A DNA stretch of 64,000 nt, taken from assembly GCF_026000435.1 (NCBI RefSeq), contig NZ_AP026763.1:2170001-2234000 (forward strand). Direction: 5' to 3'. Position 1 is the first letter of the stretch. Every line of letters begins with the position of its first letter. The notes under the pieces are model-generated. The model was given only the letters and a program-made list of their open reading frames with translations, was not told the origin of the DNA and ran no database searches. Source of the stretch: Vibrio sp. STUT-A11 (lineage in GTDB: Bacteria; Pseudomonadota; Gammaproteobacteria; Enterobacterales; Vibrionaceae). Shown here piece by piece: positions 44,281 through 53,655 of the stretch. Position numbers and translations under genes: made by a program.

Positions 44281-44303
44281 AAAAGGAGCCAGAAGCTCCT
44301 TTT
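44281..44303 (-). terminator. Terminator after cpoB
   Basis: Stem AAAAGGAGC (44281-44289), loop CAGAA, GCTCCTTTT (44295-44303), followed on the minus strand by a T-rich tail. It separates the tol-pal genes from nadA. Confidence 0.8.
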
Positions 44304-44324
44304 AGAAATAATCAAACATAGTGG

Positions 44325-45074
44325 TTACAGCTTAGCGCCTGCAATTTTCGCTGAGGCACTATTTGGGTACTCATCGACCACTTGCTGATAGAACTTCTTC
44401 GCCTGCTCAGCATTGTTGTTACGCTCAGCGATATCGCCTAGCTTCACCAATGCATCAGCTCGCTTGTTAGAATCTTTGTAAGAAACCACTGCAACAAAGC
44501 TTTTCGCGGCTTCTTTATCCTGCTTCTTAGCGTAATACAATTGGCCTAACCAATAATGTGAGTTTGCTGAGTAGGTAGAGTCAGGATAATCCTTCTGGAA
44601 TTGCTGGAATGCGGCAATTGCGCCAGCGTAATCACGCTTTTTGAGGATAAGATCCACCGCGTCTTGGTAAGCCGTTTGCTCATCAGCATTCGGCGTGTAC
44701 TGACCGCCTGTTTCTGCTGGCTGCGTTTCTTGAGAAACGGGAGCTGACTTCATCTCACCACGCATACGATCAAGCTCAACGAAAAGCTCTCTCTGCCTCT
44801 GAAGCATTTGCTTCATTTCATGGTTGTTTCGTTCCAACTGACCTCTTAGGTCACTGATCTCTCGTGACATTTGGTCAATTTGCTCTTGCATTTGGAACTG
44901 AAGACGGCTGCGACTTTGCAGTAGACGTTCTAATCGCTGAACATCCGTTTCGGATGAGCGACTTGAAGATGTGCTGTTGAGATCAGATACTGGAGCTGGT
45001 GCAGCGAACGCAAAGCTCGCTGCACTTGCCAGTAACGTAAGCGCAACAGCGCGCTTAGTGTTACTGAACAACAT
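44325..45074 (-). CDS. cpoB: Cell division coordinator CpoB (YbgF)
   Basis: A 249-residue periplasmic protein that links peptidoglycan synthesis by PBP1B to Tol-driven outer-membrane constriction. Signal peptide ends AAP/FAFA near residue 25. An N-terminal trimerising coiled coil follows (LQSRSRLQFQMQEQIDQM). The C-terminal half has three tetratricopeptide repeats (YQDAVDLILKKRDYAGAIAAF, SHYWLGQLYYAKKQ, KLGDIAERNNNAEQAKKFY as separate segments). It is last in the tolQRAB-pal-cpoB run, 15 bases after pal. Confidence 0.95.
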   Translation of the reverse strand: MLFSNTKRAVALTLLASAASFAFAAPAPVSDLNSTSSSRSSETDVQRLERLLQSRSRLQFQMQEQIDQMSREISDLRGQLERNNHEMKQMLQRQRELFVELDRMRGEMKSAPVSQETQPAETGGQYTPNADEQTAYQDAVDLILKKRDYAGAIAAFQQFQKDYPDSTYSANSHYWLGQLYYAKKQDKEAAKSFVAVVSYKDSNKRADALVKLGDIAERNNNAEQAKKFYQQVVDEYPNSASAKIAGAKL

Positions 45075-45089
45075 GAGGATTCCCTCGAA

Positions 45090-45614
45090 TTAGTATACTA
45101 AAACCGCACGACGGTTTTTAGCGTAAACGTCATCAGACTGGCCCAGAAGAAGTGGCTTCTCTTCACCGTAGCTAACGATTGAAATTTGGTCTGCCTGAAC
45201 ACCTAACGCTTGTAGGTAGTTTGCAACTGCTTGTGCACGACGCTCACCTAGCGCGATGTTGTACTCTGGAGTACCACGCTCATCAGCGTGACCTTCAATA
45301 GTTACGCGTAGAGATGGATTTTTGCTTAGGTAAGCCGCGTGAGCTGCTAGCATCTCTTCGTAATCACCAGCAATTGTTGAGTTATCGAATGCAAAGTAGA
45401 TAGTTTGAGTTTCGCGTAGTGCTTGTTCTTTTAGCTCTTGCTCTGTTAATTGACCCGCTTGATCCATAGGCGATACGACTGTTGTTTCAACAGCACCGCT
45501 TTGGTTAGTTGCATCACCAGTGCTTGAAGCTGCGTCGTCACTTGAGCTACACGCTGTCATAGCCATAACTGGAAGCGCGATCATTAGCCCTTTTAGAACC
45601 TTGTTAAGTTGCAT
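45090..45614 (-). CDS. pal: Peptidoglycan-associated lipoprotein Pal
   Basis: This outer-membrane lipoprotein binds peptidoglycan and TolB and keeps the envelope layers joined. It has 174 residues, with lipobox MTACS (Cys near 22). The OmpA-like domain covers about 70-174, with IEGHADERGTPEYNIALGERRA near residue 105 (region) containing the diaminopimelate-binding Asp and Arg. It sits 30 bases after tolB. Confidence 0.97.
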   Translation of the reverse strand: MQLNKVLKGLMIALPVMAMTACSSSDDAASSTGDATNQSGAVETTVVSPMDQAGQLTEQELKEQALRETQTIYFAFDNSTIAGDYEEMLAAHAAYLSKNPSLRVTIEGHADERGTPEYNIALGERRAQAVANYLQALGVQADQISIVSYGEEKPLLLGQSDDVYAKNRRAVLVY

Positions 45615-45644
45615 CTTATTTTCCTTTATTAATCTATCTTATTA

Positions 45645-46997
45645 TTACAAAAACGGTGACCACGCAGGCGCTCTTACACGTCCATTTGTCGCAGGTAATC
45701 TCGCTTTAAATCGACCATCAATGGAAACCATCGAAAGTACGTTTTTCTTATTGTACATGGAGCTATATACAACCATGCCACCGTTCGGAGCAATACTTGG
45801 AGACTCATCAAGTAAGGTCTTGGTAAGGACTTGAAGAGCGCCCGTTTCTAAATCTTGTTTTGCCAAGTTAAAGCCTGAATCACTGCGATTCACCATTACC
45901 AGGAATCGGCCGTCTGGCGTGATTTGACCACTCAGGTTCTGACTACCTTGCCAAGTTAAACGATTTGTATCACCGCTGCCCAAATCTACTTGATAAATCT
46001 GAGGTTTTCCACCCCTATCCGATGTGAAAACTAACGATTTTCCATCTGGGTGCCAGAACGGTTCTGTATTATTTGATCTGCCACGCGTAATTTGTGTGAG
46101 CTGGCGAGATCTCAGGTCGAATGTGTAGACCTGTAATGACCCCGTCTTCGACAGAACAAGTGCAAGTTTGCTGCCATCAGGCGAGAATTTAGGTGCACCG
46201 TTATGACGTGGGTAAGAGGTGATCTTTTCACGTTCGCCAGTGTAGATGTTCATGATATAAATTTCAGACTGACCATTTTGAAAGCTAACATACGCTAACT
46301 TTTGGCCATCTGGTGACCAAGACGGTGACATCAGGGGCTGTTTAGAGCGAAGTACCAAGCGCTCGTTATAACCGTCGTAATCAGAAACACGCAGTTGATA
46401 TGGGAAACGTTCTGTGTCACTCACTACCACATAGGCGATTCGGGTCATGAATGCGCCGCGGTCACCCGTCAGCTGCTCATAAACCAAATCGGAAATACGG
46501 TGCGCGTATTCACGCATACGAGATGCTTCTACGGTCGCGACTTTGTTGAACAACACATGGTCTTTAGATAGCACCAATTCGCCATCACTGCCTAATGCTT
46601 TACCCTGACCACCAGTTAGCTGACCACGAACAACATCAACGAGCTGGTAGTTAACCACGTAGTTGCCCTGCTCATTTTGAGTAATTGAACCTGTCAGTAA
46701 GGCATCAACCCCCAGGTTGGTCCATGAATCAAAGTTAACCTCAGATTCATTAAAAGGCGTCTGTGGCATTTTATTGGTAGGTACCGGGCTGAATTTTCCG
46801 CTGCGTTGTAAATCAGAGGCAATCACCGCAGAAATATCTGTTGGCAGCGCCGTAGCACCTTCCCATTTAAATGGAACCACAGCAATAGGTCGTGCAGAAT
46901 CAATACCGTCGGTAATAACCAACTCTAGTGCAGCATTCGCTACATTTGTCATACTGCTTAGCAGTACAAACATTCCTAGTAAAAGGCGTTTAATCAC
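45645..46997 (-). CDS. tolB: Tol-Pal system protein TolB
   Basis: A periplasmic beta-propeller protein that shuttles between TolA and Pal. The GTG at 46997 (450 residues) is chosen because AAGGA lies 8 bases upstream and it starts the signal peptide IKRLLLGMFVLLSSMTNVANA; a TTG nine codons upstream overlaps tolA and lacks such a site. Domain I is residues about 22-160. The propeller has repeated SPDG-type blades (SPSWSPDGQKLAYVS, PKFSPDGSKLALV, PFWHPDGKSLVFTSDR). It follows tolA. Confidence 0.96.
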   Translation of the reverse strand: MIKRLLLGMFVLLSSMTNVANAALELVITDGIDSARPIAVVPFKWEGATALPTDISAVIASDLQRSGKFSPVPTNKMPQTPFNESEVNFDSWTNLGVDALLTGSITQNEQGNYVVNYQLVDVVRGQLTGGQGKALGSDGELVLSKDHVLFNKVATVEASRMREYAHRISDLVYEQLTGDRGAFMTRIAYVVVSDTERFPYQLRVSDYDGYNERLVLRSKQPLMSPSWSPDGQKLAYVSFQNGQSEIYIMNIYTGEREKITSYPRHNGAPKFSPDGSKLALVLSKTGSLQVYTFDLRSRQLTQITRGRSNNTEPFWHPDGKSLVFTSDRGGKPQIYQVDLGSGDTNRLTWQGSQNLSGQITPDGRFLVMVNRSDSGFNLAKQDLETGALQVLTKTLLDESPSIAPNGGMVVYSSMYNKKNVLSMVSIDGRFKARLPATNGRVRAPAWSPFL

Positions 46998-47010
46998 GTC
47001 TCTGTTCCTT

Positions 47011-48078
47011 TTAGTCCAAAGCAACCGTTAAGTTGATGTCTTTCAGTTTTTCATTGACCGCAGCTTCTGACGATTTAGGGAACGTCCCAACTTGTGCAAT
47101 CGCTCTTTTTGCTGCCGCACAAACTCGCGTATCGCCACCAAGTACGGTAACACCAGCAACCATCATATCTGATCCTGTTGGAATCAGTTTGATGTTTACC
47201 CTACACTCCTTTCCCAGCAAATAGTCATCCTTAATCAACTTTTGCTGAATACTCTGTTTGTATATTGATGACATACGCGCGATTTCACTGTCGACAAATT
47301 GGTTACGAGCAGCACTATTTTTGCTTGCTTCATCTTCCAAGCCAGCAAAAATGTCATCCAGTGCCGCTTCTTGTTGTTTACGTTCACGCTCGGCTTTCTC
47401 AGCAGCTTCACGAGCTTTACGTTCGCGCTCAGCCGCCTCTTTGGCCGCTTTTTCTTTAGCGATACGGTCTTGCTCAGCTTTTTGCGCGGCTTCACGTTCA
47501 CGTTTGGCTTTTTCTTCAGCCTCTTTCGCTGCTTTCTCGCGCGCCACACGTTCTTGTTCCGCTTTCGCAATCGCCGCTTCTTTCGCTACACGTTCCTGCT
47601 CCGCTTTACGTACCGCCTCTTCTTTAGCTTTACGTTCTTGTTCAAGCTTAGCAGCTCGCTGTTGCTCTTTGCGAACACGTTCCTCTTCGGCTTTGCGCTG
47701 CTGCTCTTTTTTCTTGCGATCGGCTTCCGCTTCACGCGCGGCTTGAGCGTCTTTAGCTTGTTGCTCTTTCAGCTTACGAATTTGCTCTTCTTCAGCTTTG
47801 CGATTTTTTTCCAGCTGCTCAGCTTCGCGTCTTAATTTATCAAGGCGCTCTTGCTCTTTCTTCGCGGCTTTTTCACGTTGCTGACGAATTTCATTCGCCT
47901 GCTGTTGAACAAGCTTAGGGTCGATAACAACCGCCTGAACCATCTGTCCTGTTGGTTCAGGTTTTGACATGGTTAGATCCGTACCCCAAAGCAATGCAAC
48001 TACCAACAGGGCGTGCAAGCCCACCGATATCAATATCGGCTTGGAGTACTCTTTCGTCTGGTTCTTTTTTTCTTTCAT
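47011..48078 (-). CDS. tolA: Tol-Pal system protein TolA
   Basis: A 355-residue inner-membrane protein that spans the periplasm and pulls on TolB/Pal using the TolQR proton motor. One membrane helix lies at about 14-33 (LISVGLHALLVVALLWG). Domain II (about 55-245) is a long alpha helix made of A, K, E, R and Q repeats. Domain III (about 260-355) binds TolB and colicins or phage proteins (LLGKECRVNIKLIPTG). The low-complexity helix gives false frames on the other strand. It lies 13 bases after tolR. Confidence 0.96.
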   Translation of the reverse strand: MKEKKNQTKEYSKPILISVGLHALLVVALLWGTDLTMSKPEPTGQMVQAVVIDPKLVQQQANEIRQQREKAAKKEQERLDKLRREAEQLEKNRKAEEEQIRKLKEQQAKDAQAAREAEADRKKKEQQRKAEEERVRKEQQRAAKLEQERKAKEEAVRKAEQERVAKEAAIAKAEQERVAREKAAKEAEEKAKREREAAQKAEQDRIAKEKAAKEAAERERKAREAAEKAERERKQQEAALDDIFAGLEDEASKNSAARNQFVDSEIARMSSIYKQSIQQKLIKDDYLLGKECRVNIKLIPTGSDMMVAGVTVLGGDTRVCAAAKRAIAQVGTFPKSSEAAVNEKLKDINLTVALD

Positions 48079-48091
48079 GAATGGTTGACGT

Positions 48092-48535
48092 TTATTCCTC
48101 GATATCGGTCAGAAGCCCTACTTTAGGGATGCCAGCACGACTCAATTCATCAAGTAAAAGGACGACATCTGCATAAGGTGTCGCTGCGTCGCCACCTACC
48201 GCAACAGGTGAATCAGGTTTAAGCGAACGCTCAGCTTTAACACGTACAATCACATCTTGCAGTGATAAGCCACGTTGAACTTCTTCATCGTTGACGCTTA
48301 AACCCAAGTTACCATCGCGATCAATTTCGATAATGATAAAACTGCTATCAGTATCTCCTGCTAGCTCCTGAGTTGGTGTCGCGTTCGAGGTCTTTGGTAG
48401 CTCAACATCAACACCTTGCGTCACGAATGGAGCGGTGGCCATGAAAATGATCAACAGTACCAGCATCACGTCGATATAAGGAACAACGTTGATCTCTGCC
48501 GTCATTTTGCGCTTTTTAGGTTGGTAACCCGCCAT
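48092..48535 (-). CDS. tolR: Tol-Pal system protein TolR
   Basis: A 147-residue ExbD-like protein of the Tol motor with one membrane helix. The conserved proton-path aspartate is in VVPYIDVMLVLLIIF near residue 22. The periplasmic dimer domain follows (GDAATPYADVVLLLDELSRAG near residue 113). It starts 3 bases after tolQ. Confidence 0.97.
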   Translation of the reverse strand: MAGYQPKKRKMTAEINVVPYIDVMLVLLIIFMATAPFVTQGVDVELPKTSNATPTQELAGDTDSSFIIIEIDRDGNLGLSVNDEEVQRGLSLQDVIVRVKAERSLKPDSPVAVGGDAATPYADVVLLLDELSRAGIPKVGLLTDIEE

Positions 48536-48538
48536 GCT

Positions 48539-49237
48539 TTATTCCTTATCCGCGCTGTCTCGGCCAGCCATCGCCTGGCGATGAAGGATGCTGTGGAATT
48601 CTTCTGAGAAAGTCGCGTAAGTGTGTTCAAGCTTACTTACTTTGTTGCTTAGTCGGTTGTAAGCCATTACCGCTGGGATAGCAGCGAACAGACCCATTGC
48701 TGTCGCGATTAACGCTTCTGCGATACCTGGTGCCACCATCGAAAGGGTTGCTTGTTTTACTTCACCCAATGCGATAAACGCGTGCATGATGCCCCAAACT
48801 GTACCAAACAGACCAATGTACGGGCTGATGGAACCTACCGTGGCAAGGAAAGGTAAGCTGGTTTCTAGCTCATCAACTTCACGAGCAACGGCAACGCGCA
48901 TTGCACGCCCGGTGCCTTCCATAATGTAAGCTGGTGAGTTCGCGTTGCTCTTACGCAGACGGGCAAATTCTGTAAAACCGGCGTAGAAGATCTCTTCTGT
49001 GCCGATGATTTCGTCTTTACGACCTTTCACTTTTTGATAAAGCTGAGAAAGATCAGTACCTGACCAAAATTTATCTTCAAATGATTCTGCATCTTTTGAT
49101 GCGTGGGAAAGCACTTTGCTGCGCTTAATGATCATCGCCCATGACGCAATCGACATACCAAGTAATGTCAGCATCACGAGTTTTACCAACAGACTTGCCT
49201 GAAGAAAAAGATCTAGAATGGAAATATCAGCAGTCAC
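48539..49237 (-). CDS. tolQ: Tol-Pal system protein TolQ
   Basis: A 232-residue ExbB/MotA-like protein forming the pentameric stator of the Tol motor. Three membrane helices are at about 14-35, 135-157 and 170-192, with the conserved PYIGLFGTVWGIMHAF and GLFAAIPAVMAYN segments that line the ion path. It overlaps the ybgC stop by 11 bases, which couples the two. Confidence 0.97.
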   Translation of the reverse strand: MTADISILDLFLQASLLVKLVMLTLLGMSIASWAMIIKRSKVLSHASKDAESFEDKFWSGTDLSQLYQKVKGRKDEIIGTEEIFYAGFTEFARLRKSNANSPAYIMEGTGRAMRVAVAREVDELETSLPFLATVGSISPYIGLFGTVWGIMHAFIALGEVKQATLSMVAPGIAEALIATAMGLFAAIPAVMAYNRLSNKVSKLEHTYATFSEEFHSILHRQAMAGRDSADKE

Positions 49238-49646
49238 TATTTGTTAGCTCCGAATTAATAAACGCTGGGATAGCTATTGGTTTCATTTTCTTATTATCGA
49301 TACATGCTACCTTAACAAAGGTACTGCACAATATGCGACCTTGATCATTGACCAACTCTTGACAGAATTGTAAAGACGCACGTTTTATTTCTGACACTCG
49401 GGTCAAGACTGTCAAATGTTCGTCCAGCTTTGCCCCTTGTTTGAAATCGATATCCATGTGTCGGACAACGAAACCGATGTTTTGTTCCAGCAGCACCTGT
49501 TGAGAGATCCCTTTTGCGCGCAACATTTCAGTACGGGCACGCTCAAAGAATTTTAGGTAATTTGAATGATAAACAACGCCACCCGCATCTGTGTCTTCAT
49601 AGTACACGGTGATCGGCCAGCGGAATGAATTAGATGTGCCTTGCAA
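49227..49646 (-). CDS. ybgC: Acyl-CoA thioesterase YbgC
   Basis: A 139-residue hotdog-fold thioesterase; relatives hydrolyse acyl-CoA or acyl-ACP and interact with phospholipid synthesis. The catalytic motif YYEDTDAGGVVYHSNYLKFF near residue 15 is complete, with the active Asp. The only usable start in frame is TTG at 49646, without a good ribosome site, so the true start may differ slightly. It leads the tol-pal run, as in most gammaproteobacteria. Confidence 0.93.
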   Translation of the reverse strand: MQGTSNSFRWPITVYYEDTDAGGVVYHSNYLKFFERARTEMLRAKGISQQVLLEQNIGFVVRHMDIDFKQGAKLDEHLTVLTRVSEIKRASLQFCQELVNDQGRILCSTFVKVACIDNKKMKPIAIPAFINSELTNSDC

Positions 49647-49748
49647 GAGAGTACCAATAGAGTCAATTCTTTAAAGTAGTTACTATAACTTAAGCAATAT
49701 GAATTGGTACCAAGTGAGCGGAATATTTTTGATTTTTGTAGAAAAAAT

Positions 49749-49775
49749 AAAAGCCAGACAAGGTGCCTGGCTTTT
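49749..49775 (-). terminator. Terminator between the cyd and tol operons
   Basis: Stem AAAAGCCAG (49749-49757) and CTGGCTTTT (49767-49775) with a 9-base loop. On the minus strand a T run follows, ending the cydABX-ybgE message before ybgC. Confidence 0.85.
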
Positions 49776-49818
49776 AATCGATGATGAAACAACCGACTTT
49801 ATTTCAGCTTATTTCAAG

Positions 49819-50121
49819 TTATGAGAAATAGAGTGCAGTTAAGTACAATAAGATAGTCAGTGAGAAGTATGGGCTGAACAACACTTGCCAATACCAACTT
49901 CTCGGCTTGAAGCCAATGCCAAACACCATGCTTGAACATATTGCCCAAATCAGTGCTGGAGCGATAACGGCGTTAAACCCACCAATCGCTTGGCTGTACG
50001 CCTCTGGCTCCCACATTACCAATCCAACATGCATAAAGCCGAGGATGAGAGATAAGACCCTCAGCAGAGTCTTATCTGTTGGTTGATGTAACTTCGCTAC
50101 CTTATCAGCGAGATCACTCAC
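49819..50121 (-). CDS. ybgE: Cyd operon protein YbgE
   Basis: A 100-residue inner-membrane protein conserved with cytochrome bd genes. Three hydrophobic segments are visible (about 22-38, 48-68 and 78-98). The start is GTG at 50121, overlapping the cydX end by 8 bases. Its exact role is not settled. Confidence 0.88.
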   Translation of the reverse strand: MSDLADKVAKLHQPTDKTLLRVLSLILGFMHVGLVMWEPEAYSQAIGGFNAVIAPALIWAICSSMVFGIGFKPRSWYWQVLFSPYFSLTILLYLTALYFS

Positions 50122-50221
50122 TGTCTTTATCCATCATTTCAGAGTGCTCTAACCAAAGAGCGTTGATGATACCGAATGCACAAGCAAGTAGTACACCTAG
50201 AATCCATGCGAAATACCACAT
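50114..50221 (-). CDS. cydX: Cytochrome bd oxidase small subunit CydX
   Basis: A 35-residue membrane peptide beginning MWYFAWILGVLLACAFG and ending in an acidic tail (MMDKDSE). It is needed for stable haem binding in cytochrome bd. One membrane helix is present. It starts 12 bases after the cydB stop and overlaps ybgE, so translation is coupled. It is shorter than most gene finders' limits but unmistakable. Confidence 0.96.
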   Translation of the reverse strand: MWYFAWILGVLLACAFGIINALWLEHSEMMDKDSE

Positions 50222-50233
50222 AGTGATTGCTCC

Positions 50234-51370
50234 TTAGTAAAGTGAGTTTTTGTTGTCTTCAATGTATTTATCATCCAATCGGCCGAACATCTTGTAGTAA
50301 GTCCAAGACGTGTAACCCAGAATGATTGGCACCATAACAAACGCAACCGCTGTCATTAGGTTAAGCGTTAGCTCAGATGAAGTCGCATCCCACATCGTCA
50401 AGCTGTGGTCAGGCATTAGGTCTGACGGCATGATGAATGGGAACATCGCAAAGCCAGCAGTGAAGATAATACCCGCAACACCAAGGCTTGACGTAATGAA
50501 TGACGTCGCACACTTTTCAAGACGAGAAGCCAGAACAGTAAGAAGCGGCATCGCAACACCTAATACCGGCGCAGCCCATAGCAGTGGGTAGCTTTCAAAG
50601 TTATTCATCCACGCACCTGCTTCGCGAATCACCTCTTTGTTCAGAGGGTTAGACGCTGCATTGGTATCAATACCGCCAACAATGACGTAGCCTTCAATGT
50701 TCTGAACCCAGAAACCAGCAACAACAAACGTTACCACGGTTAGCAGACCAGTAAGCTGAGCGACGTTACGCGCACGAGTATGAACTTCACCAGTAGTCTT
50801 CATCTGTAGCCAGCTCGAACCTTGCATCAGGATCATGAACAAGCTTACTAGGCCACACAGCAACGCAAATGGGTTTAGCAGACCAAAGAATGAACCGTGA
50901 TACGTTGGCATCAGGAAGTCACTCAATTGGAATGGAACACCTTGTAGAAGGTTACCAAACGCAACACCAAAGATAATTGGCGGTACAAAGCCACTGATTG
51001 AGATACAAATGTCCCAGTTTCTGCGCCATTTTGGATCTTCAATTTTCGAGCGGTAGTCCAGGCCAAGAGGACGTAGCCATAGCGCTGCAAGCGTCAGGAT
51101 CATTGCCAGGTAGAACCCAGAGAACGATGTTGCGTAAACTAGAGGCCAAGCCGCAAACAATGCACCACCCGCAGTGATAAGCCAAACTTGGTTACCATCC
51201 CAGTGTGGAGCGATTGAGTTAATCATGACACGACGTTGTGTGTCGCTTTTACCGATAACAGGTACAAGCGCGCCTACACCCATATCGAATCCATCAGTTA
51301 CTGCAAAACCAACTAGTAGAACACCGATCAGTACCCACCAGATGAATCGCAAGATTTCGTAATCAAACAT
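50234..51370 (-). CDS. cydB: Cytochrome bd-I ubiquinol oxidase subunit II
   Basis: A 378-residue inner-membrane subunit with about nine helices. Family start MFDYEILRFIWWVLIGVLLVGFAVTDGFDMG (residues 1-31) is typical, and GNQVWLITAGGALFAAWP near residue 60 is conserved. It pairs with CydA to reduce oxygen at high affinity. It starts 17 bases after cydA. Confidence 0.97.
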   Translation of the reverse strand: MFDYEILRFIWWVLIGVLLVGFAVTDGFDMGVGALVPVIGKSDTQRRVMINSIAPHWDGNQVWLITAGGALFAAWPLVYATSFSGFYLAMILTLAALWLRPLGLDYRSKIEDPKWRRNWDICISISGFVPPIIFGVAFGNLLQGVPFQLSDFLMPTYHGSFFGLLNPFALLCGLVSLFMILMQGSSWLQMKTTGEVHTRARNVAQLTGLLTVVTFVVAGFWVQNIEGYVIVGGIDTNAASNPLNKEVIREAGAWMNNFESYPLLWAAPVLGVAMPLLTVLASRLEKCATSFITSSLGVAGIIFTAGFAMFPFIMPSDLMPDHSLTMWDATSSELTLNLMTAVAFVMVPIILGYTSWTYYKMFGRLDDKYIEDNKNSLY

Positions 51371-51387
51371 ATTGTTGTCTCCTTGTC

Positions 51388-52974
51388 TTACGCTTCTACT
51401 TGGCGGCTAACTTTGTCTTCAACAGAGTCAGCATTTTGCTCGAAGTGGTAACGGCCAGTTTTCAGGCTGCTTGGACCTTTACGAGCGAATTTCACCATTA
51501 GATAAACTTCTGCAATCAGGAATGCAGTGTAGAGCGCCAGAATCGCGAATAGTGAAGTCCAGATTTCACCGGCTGTCAGTGCTGAAGCAGCCACATGTAC
51601 AGGGAGAATCTCACCCACCGCCCATGGTTGACGACCAAACTCGGCGACAAACCAACCCGCCTCGATAGCAATCCATGGAAGTGGAATACTGAATAGCGCA
51701 GCTTTAAGCAGCCATGTCTTCTGAGTGATTTTCTGACGACACGTTTGGATGAACGCTAAGCCGAATACGAATAACATGATGAAGCCACACGCAACCATGA
51801 TACGGAATGACCAGAATAGTGGCCACACGGTTGGGATAGAGTCATCTGCTGCAGCTTGAATCTGTTCTTCTGTCGCATCAACAACATTTTCTGTGTAGCG
51901 TTTTAGCAGTAGACCGTAACCTAGGTCACCTTTCACTTCATCGAACGCTGCCATGTTCTCTGCAGATTTATCACCCGCACGAAGCTTCTCTAGCAGCTCG
52001 TACGCATACATACCCGTACGGATACGCTCTAAGTGTTGATCATGCAGGTCACGTAAGCCCGTTACTTCCTTATCGATAGAACGGGTAGCAATAATACCCA
52101 TTACGTAAGGGATCTTAATTGCGTAGTCAGTATGCATGTCTTCTTGGTTAGGAATACCAAACAGCGTAAACGCAGCTGGTGCTGGCTCTGTGTGCCATTC
52201 AGCTTCGACTGCAGCAAGCTTCACTTTTTGGACTTCACCAAGCTCATAGCCTGATTCGTCACCAAGAACGATGGTAGATAGAATCGCTGCCATACCGAAT
52301 GAAGCGGCAATAGCAAATGAACGACGAGCGAATGCAACGTCACGACCTTTTAATAGGTAGTATGAACTGATGCCTAGAACAAACATTGCGCCACAGGTGT
52401 AACCAGAAGCTACCGTGTGAACGAACTTAACCTGAGCGACTGGGTTAAACACAACTTCAGCAAAGCTCACCATTTCCATTCGCATGGTTTCGAAGTTGAA
52501 TTCCGCACCAACTGGGTTTTGCATCCAGCCGTTCGCAATCAGAATCCATAGTGCTGAGAAGTTAGAACCTAAAGCCACCAACCAAGTTACCGCTAAGTGT
52601 TGACGTTTAGATAGACGATCCCACCCGAAGAAGAATAGACCAACAAAAGTTGACTCCAGGAAGAACGCGACGAGTGCTTCAATCGCTAGTGGTGCGCCGA
52701 AGATGTCACCCACGTAGTGCGAGTAATAGGACCAGTTCGTACCAAACTGGAATTCCATGGTAAGGCCAGTTGCCACACCAAGTGCAAAGTTAATACCAAA
52801 CAGCTTACCCCAGAACTTGGTCATGTCCTTGTAGATTTGCTTGTTTGTCATTACGTACAACGACTCCATAATGGCCAGTAGGAAGGCCATACCAAGGGTC
52901 AATGGTACGAATAGGAAGTGATACATCGCAGTCAGTGCAAACTGCAACCGCGATAGATCAACTACGTCAATCAT
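51388..52974 (-). CDS. cydA: Cytochrome bd-I ubiquinol oxidase subunit I
   Basis: This haem-bearing subunit oxidises ubiquinol and reduces oxygen. The ATG at 52974 (MIDVVDLSRLQFALTAMYHF, 528 residues) follows a perfect AGGAG at 5 bases; a longer frame adds ten codons with no support. The haem-ligand region near residue 19, the GRQPWAVGEILP block near residue 445 and the long Q-loop (about 230-380) of the E. coli type are all present. The operon is cydA-cydB-cydX-ybgE. A long 5' region has ArcA- and FNR-like sites, fitting induction at low oxygen. Confidence 0.97.
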   Translation of the reverse strand: MIDVVDLSRLQFALTAMYHFLFVPLTLGMAFLLAIMESLYVMTNKQIYKDMTKFWGKLFGINFALGVATGLTMEFQFGTNWSYYSHYVGDIFGAPLAIEALVAFFLESTFVGLFFFGWDRLSKRQHLAVTWLVALGSNFSALWILIANGWMQNPVGAEFNFETMRMEMVSFAEVVFNPVAQVKFVHTVASGYTCGAMFVLGISSYYLLKGRDVAFARRSFAIAASFGMAAILSTIVLGDESGYELGEVQKVKLAAVEAEWHTEPAPAAFTLFGIPNQEDMHTDYAIKIPYVMGIIATRSIDKEVTGLRDLHDQHLERIRTGMYAYELLEKLRAGDKSAENMAAFDEVKGDLGYGLLLKRYTENVVDATEEQIQAAADDSIPTVWPLFWSFRIMVACGFIMLFVFGLAFIQTCRQKITQKTWLLKAALFSIPLPWIAIEAGWFVAEFGRQPWAVGEILPVHVAASALTAGEIWTSLFAILALYTAFLIAEVYLMVKFARKGPSSLKTGRYHFEQNADSVEDKVSRQVEA

Positions 52975-53096
52975 GGTAACTCCTATGTGTCGGCTGAATG
53001 ACACTCTCTACATATTGCAATCCATAATCAGGTGTTATACACACATGAAATATGTTGAATTGTCACAACTTTTTGTTGCGAAAATGTGCTTCATTG

Positions 53097-53111
53097 GTTA
53101 GTTAATTGTTA
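53097..53111 (+). promoter_or_regulatory. ArcA-like site upstream of cydA
   Basis: GTTAGTTAATTGTTA matches 13 of 15 positions of the ArcA direct-repeat consensus GTTAATTAAATGTTA. It lies about 125 bases upstream of cydA. Binding is inferred. Confidence 0.55.
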
Positions 53112-53239
53112 AGCATCAGCTAATATAGCCACGGCTAATATTACTTGTAAAAACACTTTGTTTCAAAAGATTTATAGCCAGAATGCGCTTTGATACACAT
53201 CAATATTTATGCACAGAACCTGGACAAAAATCCATCACC

Positions 53240-53253
53240 TTGACGCAAATCAA
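53240..53253. promoter_or_regulatory. FNR-like site upstream of cydA
   Basis: TTGACGCAAATCAA differs from the FNR consensus TTGATnnnnATCAA at one defined base. It is about 266 bases upstream of the cydA start, in a 448-base leader with no gene (53005-53422). Confidence 0.5.
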
Positions 53254-53422
53254 ACAACACCTGACGTAAATGTTAAGGCTGGGTAATCAAAGGAGAACTT
53301 GACGGGCTACAGGCAAACATTAGCGCAACAACTAGAACTTTTCTGTTAACTAAAAAGGAATTAAAGAAATTCAATAAATGAGATATAGATCACTAAAAGT
53401 GTAAGAGCTGAGCAATTTTGCC

Positions 53423-53629
53423 TAATGTTAATCGCTTAACGATTTTATCTGTGTCATTCCAGCGAGCTCTAGCGAGACTAGGAATCTAATAGCAGTGCGC
53501 TGAGCAGTTAATGAAATAATTTTGGCCATAAAATGCCCGGAAATTAGATCCTGAATCACACTCCTTCGTCGTTGTTCAGGATGACTGGAGGTTTAAACAT
53601 GCCGTTAGCTGCTAAACGAACGGCATTTA
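53423..53629 (+). repeat. Dispersed hairpin-rich element, copy C
   Basis: A 207-base copy, nearly identical in layout to copy B and in the same orientation. It ends 26 bases before the ruvB stop. Hairpins: ATTCC...GGAAT (53456-53485), ATCCTGAA...TTCAGGAT (53548-53582) and GCCGTT...AACGGC (53601-53624). Confidence 0.85.
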
Positions 53630-53655
53630 GTATTTTGCCCGGCCTTTCTTACTTG

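Noticed and set aside
47258..47835. Long frames on the plus strand opposite tolA (162 and 178 codons, rich in Phe, Ser, Ala, Leu)
   Set aside because: They are the antisense of the low-complexity Lys/Ala/Glu helix of TolA and have no ribosome site or family match.
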